A stretch of DNA of 64,000 nucleotides, taken from NCBI GenBank assembly GCA_018402305.1, contig JAGYJE010000012.1:1-64000 (forward strand), written 5' to 3'. Positions 1-12,000 of the stretch are shown here, piece by piece. Both the position numbers and the translations under genes were made by a program. The DNA is from Puniceicoccaceae bacterium. Its GTDB lineage: Bacteria; Verrucomicrobiota; Verrucomicrobiia; Opitutales; Coraliomargaritaceae. The notes under the pieces were generated by a model, which did not search any database, was not told the origin of the DNA, and worked only from the letters and a program-made list of their open reading frames with translations. How positions within the stretch are numbered: the stretch's first letter is position 1; each line of letters opens with the position of its first letter.

Positions 1-3000
1 CAATCGCCTTCCGCGTAATCGGGGCCTCGATCAATATCTTCGATGTCGTCACCATAGAGGGCAGCGTCGGCTTCGAAAAGACCGACACCGAGGTGGTGGT
101 GCGCAAAGGATTGAGCCAGGAAGTGGTGGCCGCGCAAACCATCACCTTAAGCGCGGGCGATGTGGAATTATTCGTCGGCATCAATGATCCAAACCCGGAC
201 GAGCGCATGGGCTTCATCGCCTCCGGCATCGCCTTCGGCTTCTCCTACATCAAGGAAAAGGAGGGAAGCCGCAGTTGGTTTGGTGCACAGGCGCAGGCGG
301 ATGAGATCGGATTTATTGGTCTCCCGGAGAGTCAGTTTCAGGTGCAAAACATCGAAAATGTCGAAGTGCTTCTCAACTGGGGCTTCAGTGATGACGGTTC
401 CGTGGTTGACTTCAAGCGCACGAACGAGCTCCTCGGCAACCCCATCGGCTCAGCGGACACCTTCATTATGGATATCGATGGCGGCAAGGGCCGCTTCCTC
501 GGGGCTGAGTTAAACATCGGCATTCGCATTGCCAACTTCTTCGAGGTGTCGGGTACCTTCGCCTTCCAGTTGATCATTGAGAGTGAGGTCGAACTCTCCC
601 ACGCTAGTCCGCTTAATGTGGTGAACGGCAGCATTGAAGTGCCCGGCCTCGACGAGCTGGTGGTTCCCGACGACACCACGGAACTCGAAAGCACGGATGA
701 AAACGGCCAGCTTGCACTTCTCACGCGGGTAACGGTTGAGGGCTTCACGATTGGTGCGGGTGAGCTGAATGCCTTTATCGGGATACCGGGTGGACCGCGG
801 GTGACAATGGAAGATGTCGCCTTTACCTTTGTCTTCCTTCGCGAAAAAGAAGCGGTCGTCGAAGAGCTCCGCCGCTACTGGATTGCAGTGGAAGCCGAAG
901 CCGGGCTCATCGCCTTTGAGGGCATCGACCAGCTGGAAATCCGTGGCGAGGACCTTCAGGTTCAAATAAACCTGCCATCCTTTATCCTGCTTGGTGGGCC
1001 GGTGCCGATTGATGGGACAACGATTGACTTTGAGAAGTCAGCTGAACTGGGCAATACCTTTGGCACGGAGAGCACCCTTGTGATGAGCATGCCGGGAGAG
1101 GCCTTCGGGTATGTGCAGGCGCTGGGCCGGGTCGAAATCAACGCCTTTGATATCGTTCACATCGAGGCCGAGGTCATTTTTGAGCAAAGCACGGAAACGG
1201 TTCGCCTGAATACTGGTGAGGAAGTTGAGGTGGATGTGCTGGCTGTCGGCGCGGTGGGCGTGGAATTCTTTGTTGGCTTCAATCCCGGGGAAGACGATGC
1301 AATCGGCTTCGGGGCGACTGAGGCGAGCCTCCTCTTGTTGACGATGACAGAGTCAAATCCACCGGTCGGGGAAACTGCGCGCAGCTGGTCTTCGATGAAA
1401 GCGGAAATCGGAACTTTGGGCTTCGTGGGCATCGATCAATTTGAAATCTCCGGGCGTGACTTGCTGCTGGCCATGAACCGGGAGGCGGCGGGTGGCACCG
1501 TGGTCGACTTCAGTGAAGAGAGTGGCACACCCCTACAAATTTCGGACTATGCGATGCTGTATACTTTGGAGGCAAGCAATCAGACCACTCTGAAGGTGGT
1601 CGGCACCTTCCGGGTGCAGGCCTTTGGTCTCATCGACATCGAGGTCGACCTGGACATTTTGCAAAGTTTCCTCTCGATTGATCTCAGCGACGGTACAAGC
1701 ACAGAGGTCGGGATGTTTACCTTCGCGGTGCAGGATGTTTCCTTCCTTGCCGGTTTCGATGATGTGGGTATCTTCCTCGAGGATGCCAGCCTGGGCTTGG
1801 TGGTTGCGGTTGATGTCAATCCAACCAGCTTTGGCCGGTTCTGGGTCAGCGCGGTGGCCAGTGCCGAATCGGCGGGCTTTGCCGGGAGTGATTTATTCAG
1901 CGTTCGGGCCGATGCCATGAATCTCGTCATCAACACAGCCTCATCGGATGGGGTCAGCGCAGATTACTCGGGCAATGCCCTACGCCTGCGGGAAGGACTG
2001 GGTGCGGCCATCGGCGGCGCCAGCACGGGCGGTGCCTTGTCCGACATCGTGATTGATTTGGCCGGTGAGCAACTCGGCATCGAGGGGTATTTAACCCTCG
2101 ATTTCCTCGGGATTTTGACCATCGACGGCAGCTTCAGTTTCCGCTCCGGCCTGCAGTCCCTGACCTTGACCGACGGCTCGGAGGTGACGGTCAACGCCAT
2201 CGAATTTTCGGCTGTGGGAGCCAGTGGTTTCCTTGGCTTCGCGGGCAATGACAGTCTGGACCCGATTGGATTCTTTATCGAGGATCTGAATTTGGGGCTG
2301 GGCATTTATACTGATGTGGACGATTCATCGGCTGAGTGGACATTGCTTGACGTTGCGGTCGGCACACTGGGCTTCACCGGGCTGCCGGGGGTCGATCTAT
2401 CTGCGGCGGATGTCGTTCTGAGCTACTTTAGTCCCGCGCCGGGAGGCTTGGGTATCAACTTCGATCTCTCCGCGATTAACTTCGGCAATCCTGACTTTGA
2501 GGTGAATCTGTCGATGAGCGATATTGGCTTCGATCTTGGACTGCCCGACTTTACCATGTCCGAGCTCAGTCTGGCCTTTCCTGAAGTGAGTGTGGATTGG
2601 GATAATTTGAATCTGAGCGATTTATTGGTACAGCTTTCGCTTCTGGAATTGCCGGGTGTGTCGATCACGCTGCCGGATGTGGATGTGGATATGGATGTAG
2701 AATGGCCGGACCTGACTTTGGCTGAATTGGCCGACGCCTTCCCTGATCTGGATATCGATTGGGAGTCCCTCACGCTTTACGAATTCATCGTCCATCTGCC
2801 TGAATTAAACCTGCCGGGTCTGGAAATAGAGATTAATTTCCCCGGGGTGCCCGATCTCGGTAGCCTCTTTAAGTTTATCGGTGACTTCGACATCAACCTC
2901 TTTGACTTGGTTAATTTCGAAGAGTCGATGGATATCCAGCTCGAATTCGAAACGCTCTTCCTCAGTGACGAAACGGAGACCGAGGTGGTTTATGCCAGCT

Positions 3001-6000
3001 TTGCACTGTCGGGGATCGATATTTTTGCCGGCTTTGGGGATATGGGCCTACAGATTGATAATCTGACGATTGCAGCGGCACTGGTGATCGGGCCCACAAC
3101 TGGCTCGGCGTGGGTGACTGGCTTCGCCCGAAGTGATTTCATTGGGCTGGTCGGGGTTCCGGGCGTCTCCTTGCAAGCTCAGACTGTGGAAGTGGTGCTC
3201 AACTCGGCCGACTCGCAGGGGCGGGTGCTGGACTTGGAGGCGAAGCCTTTGGAAGTTCCGCTCGGTTTCGGGCTCGGTCTTGGGGAATTTGAACTAACGC
3301 TCCCCGCGGGAGACGGCAGCGTGCTGATCGAAACACCGGGTAGCTTAGGACAGCAGTTGGCCGTCTACATCGGCGGCGGTTTGCTGAGCATTAATAACTT
3401 CTTGCACTTGAGTGGCGACTTCTCCTTCGGGCTGGGCTCGCGCTCGGGCGCGACTATGGTGACGCAGGGCTTGCAGGAAGGAACGCTTCCTCTGATGCGC
3501 TTTTTCTCGATCGCCGCGACCAATGCCGACGCCTTCATTGGTTTTGGCGACCCCTATTTCGGGGAGGGCGCTGAGGGTGGCGCAGTCGGCGTTTTTGCGC
3601 GGAACGTGAACTTTGGCTACATTCGCTGGACGACCGGCTACAGCAGCGTGAAATTTACTGTCGAAGAAGCCGGCCTCGTTGGACTTGGCGATTTGTTGAG
3701 TGTGAATTTACAGGATGTCTCTGTGGCCCTGAATGATTTTACCCCGCCCCCAACAACGGGACCGCCCCCCGGTAAAACGGCTTCGGGTGAGCCTCCGGTT
3801 TACAGTCTGGCGGAATTTCAGACCCTGCAGTGGCGCAATGCCTACATTGACTACCAAGCCAGCTTCGGGCCGGAGGGGCTTGAGTTGGTCACGGGTGGTG
3901 AGAACTCCGTCTTTATCGACTTTGATGAACGGATCGGAATCCGGGCCAGCGTGGGTTGGGCCGAGTTCGCCATTGCTGAGTTCCTCTATCTGGAAGGCTC
4001 CTTTGTCTTTGCCCAGGGTGAGCAAAAGCAATTTGTCGCTGCTCAGACAGGCTTCATCGAGGATTTGACCGAGGGCACCCTGCCGGTGAGTATCGACCGT
4101 CTCTACCATGACCTCGAAATTATGACGATTGGTGCCATCAATGTCAGTGGCTTTGCGGGCATCGGGGATTGGAAATCGGATGACCGGGTCGGACTGGCCA
4201 TCGACAATGCAAACTTTGGCATGGCACTCTTAAAGCCAACGGGCTTGGGCGGTCTGGTTATCCCCGGATTGGATGCCGTCTTACCAACCTACATTGCGGT
4301 GAAGGCGGAGGTCGAGTCCGCCGGGCTGGTCGGCTTCGAAGACTTTATGGACGTTCGGGTGGAGGGCATTGAGGTCAATATCAACACCAGCTCCATTCCG
4401 GGCTTGCCGCCCGCGCTTGCGGTGCTGCCGCTTCCCTACATTGATTTCACACAAAACCGCCTTGGCATTGATGGTCTGGGCGAAATTACCGCCTTGTTGG
4501 ATCTCGTCTACCCCGATGCGGACCTGGGGCTCCTGGGTGAACTGATTGGCCCGGTCTTTGGACCGGATGGTCTTGAAATCAGCACCGGAGGGGATGAGCC
4601 ATCCATCTTCCTCGATTTTGATTCGGAAATTATTCAGGCCAAGGCCGAGTATATCCACGGCGACATTTTCGGGGTGCTGCAAATCGCCGGATCGATGGGC
4701 TTCACCAAACGCGGCGCTGAAGATGTGGTGACGGCCAAGGGCGATGTGCGTTCAGTCACCTCGCTGGCTTTGGGGATCACCAATGTGTATGGATTTGCCG
4801 GCATAGGCGGCTATTGGGAGGTCAACCCGGAAACCAACCGGATTGACGGGAGCCGTCGCAATGACAGCGCGATCGGGGTGGCTATCGACAACCTCTCCAT
4901 CGGGGCGGTTATGATGCTGGACACCACGCTCTCGGATCCCGGGGTTTTCTTCGCCGTCGATGCCAGCCTCGATCAAGCCGGCCTGGTGGGCACCGGAGAC
5001 TTCCTCACCATGGAGGTGCGGGAACTCATCTTCCAACTCAACCAAGTGGTGAGCGCAGATATGTCACCGGTCGACTTTAGTCGTTCGACCTATCGGGTGA
5101 ATGCGGATGGCACGGTGGATCGTGGGATTCTCGAGGATGGCGCGGTCCTGGAAGAAGACTTTTCGCAGGGCTATTTCCTAGATACCGGCGATCTGGCCAA
5201 TCCGATCATTCTCGATTTTGATGAACGTCTGGTGCGGATTCAGGGTGAGGCAGAGTATGGGCTCATGGGCATCGCCACCCTTGACGGCGCTGTTGCGATG
5301 GAGCTGACCGATGAGTCGTTTACGCTCTTCATCGATGCCTCGGCGGACATCGGTGGCTTTATTCAAGGCGATGCTCAGGCCTTGCTTGTGATTGACGCCC
5401 GTGGGCTCGCCGCTGAAGCGACCATCGAAAATGTATTTATCGGGGTTCCAGGAATGTCCCTGCAGGTCGACCTCTTGAAGCTGGCAATTAACACCACAGG
5501 GCAGGTGATCGAATATGAAGTGCCCGAGGAATTCCAGCTCAGCCGCGGGCTGCCGGCGACGATTACCATTAGCAACATCCCACCCGATTCGAGTGTTGCC
5601 TCCGATGCCTACTTTGCGGTGATTGGCGAGGGCCGCTTGGATCTTCTTGGCTTGGTTAGCTTGACGGGGGGCTTCAGTATGCTGATCAGTCTGGAAGGCG
5701 ACGCTCTGCGGACGGTTTTCAATCTTGATATGACGCTTAATATGCCGCTGCTGGAACCACTTTCCGCGGCCGGCACGCTCGGTATCATTGTCGGGGCCAA
5801 CGGCGGTATTTACGGTTCGCTTCAATTAGGCGCCCCCGATGGCTCGAAGATCATGGACCTGGGCCCCGTCTTGATTTCCGGGAACGTGCTCTTCCAAATT
5901 AATACCACCAACGAGGCCCAGGAAGTCAGGATGCTCGAGGTGGACGCCAATGGTAATGTAACGGGAACCACCACGGGGACGGTCGATCGCTTGACGCTGC

Positions 6001-9000
6001 GCTTCGCCATTGGAGGCGAGATGGTGCTACTTGGCTTTATCACCCTCAGGGGGAAGCTGGATCTCTTGGTCAATAAGGATGGTTTTGATGCCTATATGCT
6101 TATGTTGCTGGACATCGGATTGGCTGAGCTCGAGGTCGAGGGCGCCTTCGCCATCCTTGATAAACCCAGTGGACTGGTCGTCGCCATGGGTCTCAACATC
6201 AGTCTGGACGTTAATCTGGGTCCTGTGGCCCGCCTGCAGGGGGACGGTGTGCTTGAGTTTAATACCGGTTCGGAAACCTACACGAACGGCGGCATCACAG
6301 TCGCTGGCAACACGCCGTTCCGCCTGACCATTGCTGGATCGCTTGGGCTCTTTGGCGACTCGCTCACCCTGGATGGAAACCTTGGATTGGAAATTCGCTC
6401 CGACGGGATTGAACTCGCGGTAGATGCGACCCTGCGGATGCCACTGATCACAGCCGCCGCGGGCGGTAGCCTGGCAATTATTGATGCGGGTATCTATGGG
6501 GGTCTGGCGATTGCACTGGATGCCGGCTTCCCCGGATTTGAGTTTAGTGCGCAGGCCATGCTCTTGCTCAATACGACCGGCAGCGCACAAAGTGTGCGCA
6601 TGCTGGACATTAACCCCGAGAATGGAAGCGTGCGCGGCTTTAAAAATGGAACGGTTAGTGCCAATACCTTCTCGCTCCTCATCGGCGGTGATTTGATTAT
6701 CGCCGGGTTCATTACACTGCAGGGTTCCTTCAAAATCCAGGTGGATGGCGATGGCCTGCTGATTGAGATGAACGCCAGCTTTACGCTCGGAGCCTTCGGA
6801 AGCCTTCAAGCCGTGGGTGGCGCCCTTATCACCAGCTCGGGGCATCTGGTCTTGTCCATCGACATTAACCGGCGGCTGAGCCTTGGACCGATCACGATGG
6901 AAGGCACCTTCACCCTCGAAATCAACACCAGCAATTCCGCCGCAACAATCGCGGGCAAGACGGTGGCGGCTCAGAGTTTCAAGGTGCGCGTCGCCGCCGA
7001 GGTCGCCATCCTCCTGTTCAAGGGCCAAGGCGATCTCACCATTACTTTCCAAAACGGAGTCTTTGAAGCGAGGATCAATCGGCTAAGCATTAATTTCTTC
7101 AATGTCATCGACGTCAATGTCGATGGTTACTTCCGCTCTAATGGTGAATTCCAGGTCCGTGGATCCGTCGACTTCACGATTCCCATGGGGCCTTTCAAAC
7201 TATTCGGCGGGGTCTCGGTCAACTTCTCGCACCGGGGCTTCGAGGCCGATATCTATGGGGGTATCCGCTTCTCCATCAAGATCGGCTTCATCCGCATCAA
7301 TTTCAACCTGGCTTCTATTTCTGCCGGACTTTCGGTAAGTCTCACCAATGCGGAGGGCCGCTTGCGGATTAAAGTCGGGCCGATTTCCATGGGTGGTTCG
7401 GTGGCCTGGTCGTGGGGGCCTCCACCCGTTCTGGCGACTCAAGTGGGCAGCACCCTATACTTAAACACGGGTTCGCGCGCCGGTAGCCGTGGTAGCTTGT
7501 ATAAGGATATTGTGGATGAGTCCTACGGGGTGACGCAGGACGGGAACAAAGTCGTCGTCGGTGGCCTCGGTCATGAGCAGAGCTTTACCGGCGTCTCTAA
7601 AATCGTCGGTGACATGGGCGACGGCCAGGACTTCCTCTTTATTGACGAAAGCGTGACTGCGGATGCTGAAATCACTGCCGGCAGCGGCGATGACGTGATC
7701 ATCTATTCCGGTCAGGGCAATGCCATCATCCATGGCGAATCCGGCAACAACCAACTCTACCTGGGAGACGGCAGCGGCACGATCTACGGCGGCATTGGTG
7801 ATGACAAAATTTACGGCGGGGAGGGTAATTCCATTCTTTACGGTGGTGAGGGCAGCAACTTCATCGACGGTCAGGCCGGCAATAATACGATCTACGGTGG
7901 TCTCGGTAACGACATTATTTATGGTGGCACCGGCAACGACACCATCCGGGCGGAAAACGGTAACAACCAAATCTTTGGTGTAGCCGGCAATAATCGTATC
8001 TTCGGTGGCAGCGGTAACGATACCATTACAGGGGGCACCGGCAACGATCTCATCACTCTTGCCAACGGCAACAATGTCGTCGATGGCAATGCCGGCAGCA
8101 ATACGATCCGGGCCGGCTCCGGTCTCGACCTGATCACCGGCGGCTCGGGCAATGACTTTATCTACGGTGGTTCCGGCACTGGCTTCCTGCGGGGCGGTGG
8201 CGGAAGCGACACCATTGACGGTGGCAGTGGCAACTACGTCATCTATGGTGACATGGGCAGCTTTGACCGTCCGGCAACCATCGCTGCTCCAGGTGGGAAT
8301 AACACCATCACCGGAAACACTGGGTTTAACATTATCTTTGGTGGCGCGGGTAACGACAGCATTACCGGAGGCAGTGGGCGCGACCTGATCTTTGGGGACT
8401 ACGGTAGCGTTAATGGCACCAGTGTAGTGGCTAACTCCGCTCAGGGCGGCAACGACACCATCCGGGTGGGCGGCAATCTAAACATCGTGCTGGGCGGTGC
8501 CGGAGACGACAGCATAATCGCAGATACCGGGTTCAACAATGTCTTGATTGGTGACACCGCATCGGTCACCCTGACGAATAGCTGGACCGCTGGTGGCCTC
8601 GCCAGCTCAATTAGCACGAATACGGCAGCGGCCGGTAACAACAGCATCCGTGCCCGAGACGGCAACAACTTCATGCTTGGCGGCGGCGGTAACGACAGCA
8701 TTACCGGCGGACTCGGAGATGACTTTATCTTTGGCGATCACGCCAGCCTCGTTCTCAATCAAGCTGCCGGGGAGCTGGTCAGCTTTAACGCGACGCATCG
8801 CGATGTCGGTGGTAATGACCGGATCTTCGGCACCGCGGGCACCAATCTCATCCTGGGCGGTGCGGGTGATGACGAAATCGATGGCGGCAGCGGCAACGAC
8901 GTGATCTTCGGCGATCAGGGCGCGGCCACGCTGGTCAACAACCGCGTCGTCGGCGCCTGGACAATCGAAACCGACATCGGTGGTAACGACACCATCCGGG

Positions 9001-12000
9001 CCGGTAGTGGCAATGATATCGTCTTCGGTGGCCGTGGTAGCGATTCGATCTACGCGGACTCGGGCAGCAACCTGCTCTTCGGTGACCACGGCATCGCTGT
9101 GCTCGACGATGGTTCGGGCGATGAATGGAATGCATGGACAAGCGATCCCGGCACGGGTGGCAACGATGTCCTGTTTGGCGGCAGCGGCACCGATATCATC
9201 TTCGGTGGCTTCGGCAATGACACCATCACCGGCGGCAGCGGCGACGACTTTATCATCGGCAACTCCGGCCGCATCGAGCGCGACGGTCCGGGCGATATCC
9301 AGTTCATGCAGTCGACGGACCCATCGCTGGGTGGTAACAACACCATCTCGCTGGTTGCCGGCAACAACTCATTGATTGGCGGACGTGGCAACGACACGAT
9401 CACCGGTGGCTCCGGTAACGACAGCATTATCGGCGACAACGGCAGCATCGGCATTCGCGACGGCGTTTATAGTATCATCAGCAGTGATACGCAGTTCGCT
9501 GGCAATGATGTAATCCATACCGGTAGTGGCTACAATGAGGTGATTGCCGGATCGGGCGATGACGAGGTCAATGCCGGCAATACCTTTAGCCTGATCCTCC
9601 TCGACAACGGCACGATCCTGCGCGACGCCGCTCTCACGCCGTATCGGGCGACGAGTTTGCTCAATGATGTCTATGCCGGTAACGACCAGGCAGACGGCGG
9701 CAGCGGCCGCTCGATCATCATTGGCGGTGATGGTGACGACACCATTGATGGTGGCCAGAACAACAATGTCATCTTCGGTGACAGTGCAGACATCCTGCTC
9801 GCTGCCGGCACCCTGACATTGCAGTCGATAGATACTGGCCGCGGCGGGGACAACATCCTCAGTGCAGGCGCGGGCAACGACCTCATCGTCGGCGGCTTTG
9901 CCAACGACAGCATCACGGTCAGTGGTGGCGACAACATCGTCTTTGGCGATAACGCGCAGATTGAAATGACCGCTGGCTCGCTCGCTGACACGGCGCCCGT
10001 GCCGGTATGGATCGCCTCGATCGCGCCGCAGCAGGGTGGTTCGGATACCATCACAACAGGTTCTGGCAGCGACATTATTATCGGTGGCTTCGGCGGTGAC
10101 TCCATCGGCAGTGGTGCCGGCAACGATATCATCATCGGCGATCAGGGCCGGGTGATGTTTAACAATGGCACGGTCATCGGCATCGTTTCCGGCGAGATCT
10201 ATGATGGCTCCGACTTTGTCCGCGCGACTGAGCATGGTGGCAATGACACCATCTCTGCAAGCGGCGGTAATAACGTGATCCTCGGTGGCGAGGGCTCCGA
10301 CACCATCACATCCGGCTCGGGCAACGACACCATCCTGGGCGACCATGGGGTGGTCGGCCGCGGCTTCGCCTACAGCGCGGATGGTTCCAGCTACGATGCC
10401 TTCTATGATGTATTGACCTTGTTTGATGATGTGCACGGCAATGACACCCTCGCCACCAGCGGCGGCACCAACTGGATTCTCGGCGGTGGTGGAAGAGATA
10501 CCATCCGCGGGGGCTCGGGCAGTGACCATATCATCGGCGACCACGGACGCCTCTTCCGCGACAGCGGCTTGGTGATCCGCGTGATGGAGTCGAAGATCAA
10601 CGATGTTCATGGCGGCGACGATGTGATTCACGGCGGCAGTAATGGCTTGAACTACATCTTTGGTGGCGTCGGGGACGACACCATCACCGGCGGCACCGCT
10701 GGCAGCAACGTGCTCTTCGGCGACAATGCCGTGGCGATTTTTGAAATCCTCCTACCAACCACCTTCAACCTTTCCTCGCCAGTGCCTTTGGTGCGCAACA
10801 GCGATGGCACATGGTCAAAGAATAGCGACACCCAGCCCGGACGCCAGGCACGCACCCTGACAACCTTCCATTCACAGAACCTCTGGTCGACAGACCCTGG
10901 CATGGGTGGTGAGGACAGTATCTTCGGTGGGCGCAACGACGACATTATTGTCGGTGGCTCGATGCACGACTTCAGCACTCCCAACTCGGAGGATCGTGGT
11001 AACGTGCTTCAGGGCAATCGCGGGAATGATACCATCGTCGGCACCAATGCCTACATCCAGCGCAACGCCGCCAAGACAGTGCTGCGCATCGAAACGATCT
11101 TCGAGCAGTTCGGCAGTAACGACCGGATCAACGTGGCTGAAGGGCTGCGCCCCGAGGTCAGCCGTGGACAAAACATCCTCATCGGTGGCACGGGTGACGA
11201 CATCATCCACGGCGGCTGGGAAAATAATCCACAAACCATTATCGGGGACAATGCGGTGGTGGTGCGTGCCGACGGCACCGCGTATGCAAATGACATCTTT
11301 ACCCAGCATCCGGAGTGGGGCGGACGTGATGTTTTGATCGGGAGCGGCGGGGATGATCTCATCATTGGCGGCACAGGGGGCAACGATGCGACTACCGTCG
11401 GCAATCTTCTAGGCACTTTCAGCGCCGGCTCCGGACAGATTGAAGTGACAATTGCCGATCACGGTCTGGTGGTTGATCGGGTGGCCTATTTTGAATTCGA
11501 CGAAGGCAGCGCCGAGAATGGCCTCTATCGAGTGGCGTCGGTTGATGGGGATTCGCTCCGTCTCGTAGCCATGAATTGGATGGGCATGGACTTGCCCGGC
11601 ATTGGCTCCGCATCGACCAGCGGTTCGGTCATTCTCCGGCTCGGTGGCGACGTTATCAGTGGCGGTCGAGGGGATGACCACCTCATGGGTGACGGCGCTT
11701 ACATTGAGCGCGATGCGGACGACCGCATCCTGCGGATCCGTTCGTTGGACCCTGCCTACGGCGGCAATGATCTACTGGACCTCTTCGGCAACATGGGCAG
11801 CGATGTGCATATCGGCGGCCACGGCGACGACATTCTATTCGGGGGCACCATGGATGATGGCCGCGACTTGATTTTCGGCGGCTGGGCACTGATTGATTAC
11901 ACGGCGGCGCGCACGGCTTCCGTGGATCTAACCCTACCGGCAGAGCGCATCCTTCTTGCCAATGCCATGGCGACGGACCCGCTCTTTGGCGGGAATAACT

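Noticed and set aside
93-95. GTG as the start of giant A
   Set aside because: The frame is open to the left edge, and the residues before it belong to the same repeat module; the GTG is an internal valine codon.
7700-9500. CRISPR-like spacing of short direct repeats
   Set aside because: The repeats are imperfect, in frame and explained by RTX codon repeats; there are no unique spacers of constant length and no cas genes.
9369-10631. Minus-strand open frame of 420 codons in the RTX region
   Set aside because: Periodic, Val/Ala/Asp-rich translation produced by the repeated RTX codons read backwards.
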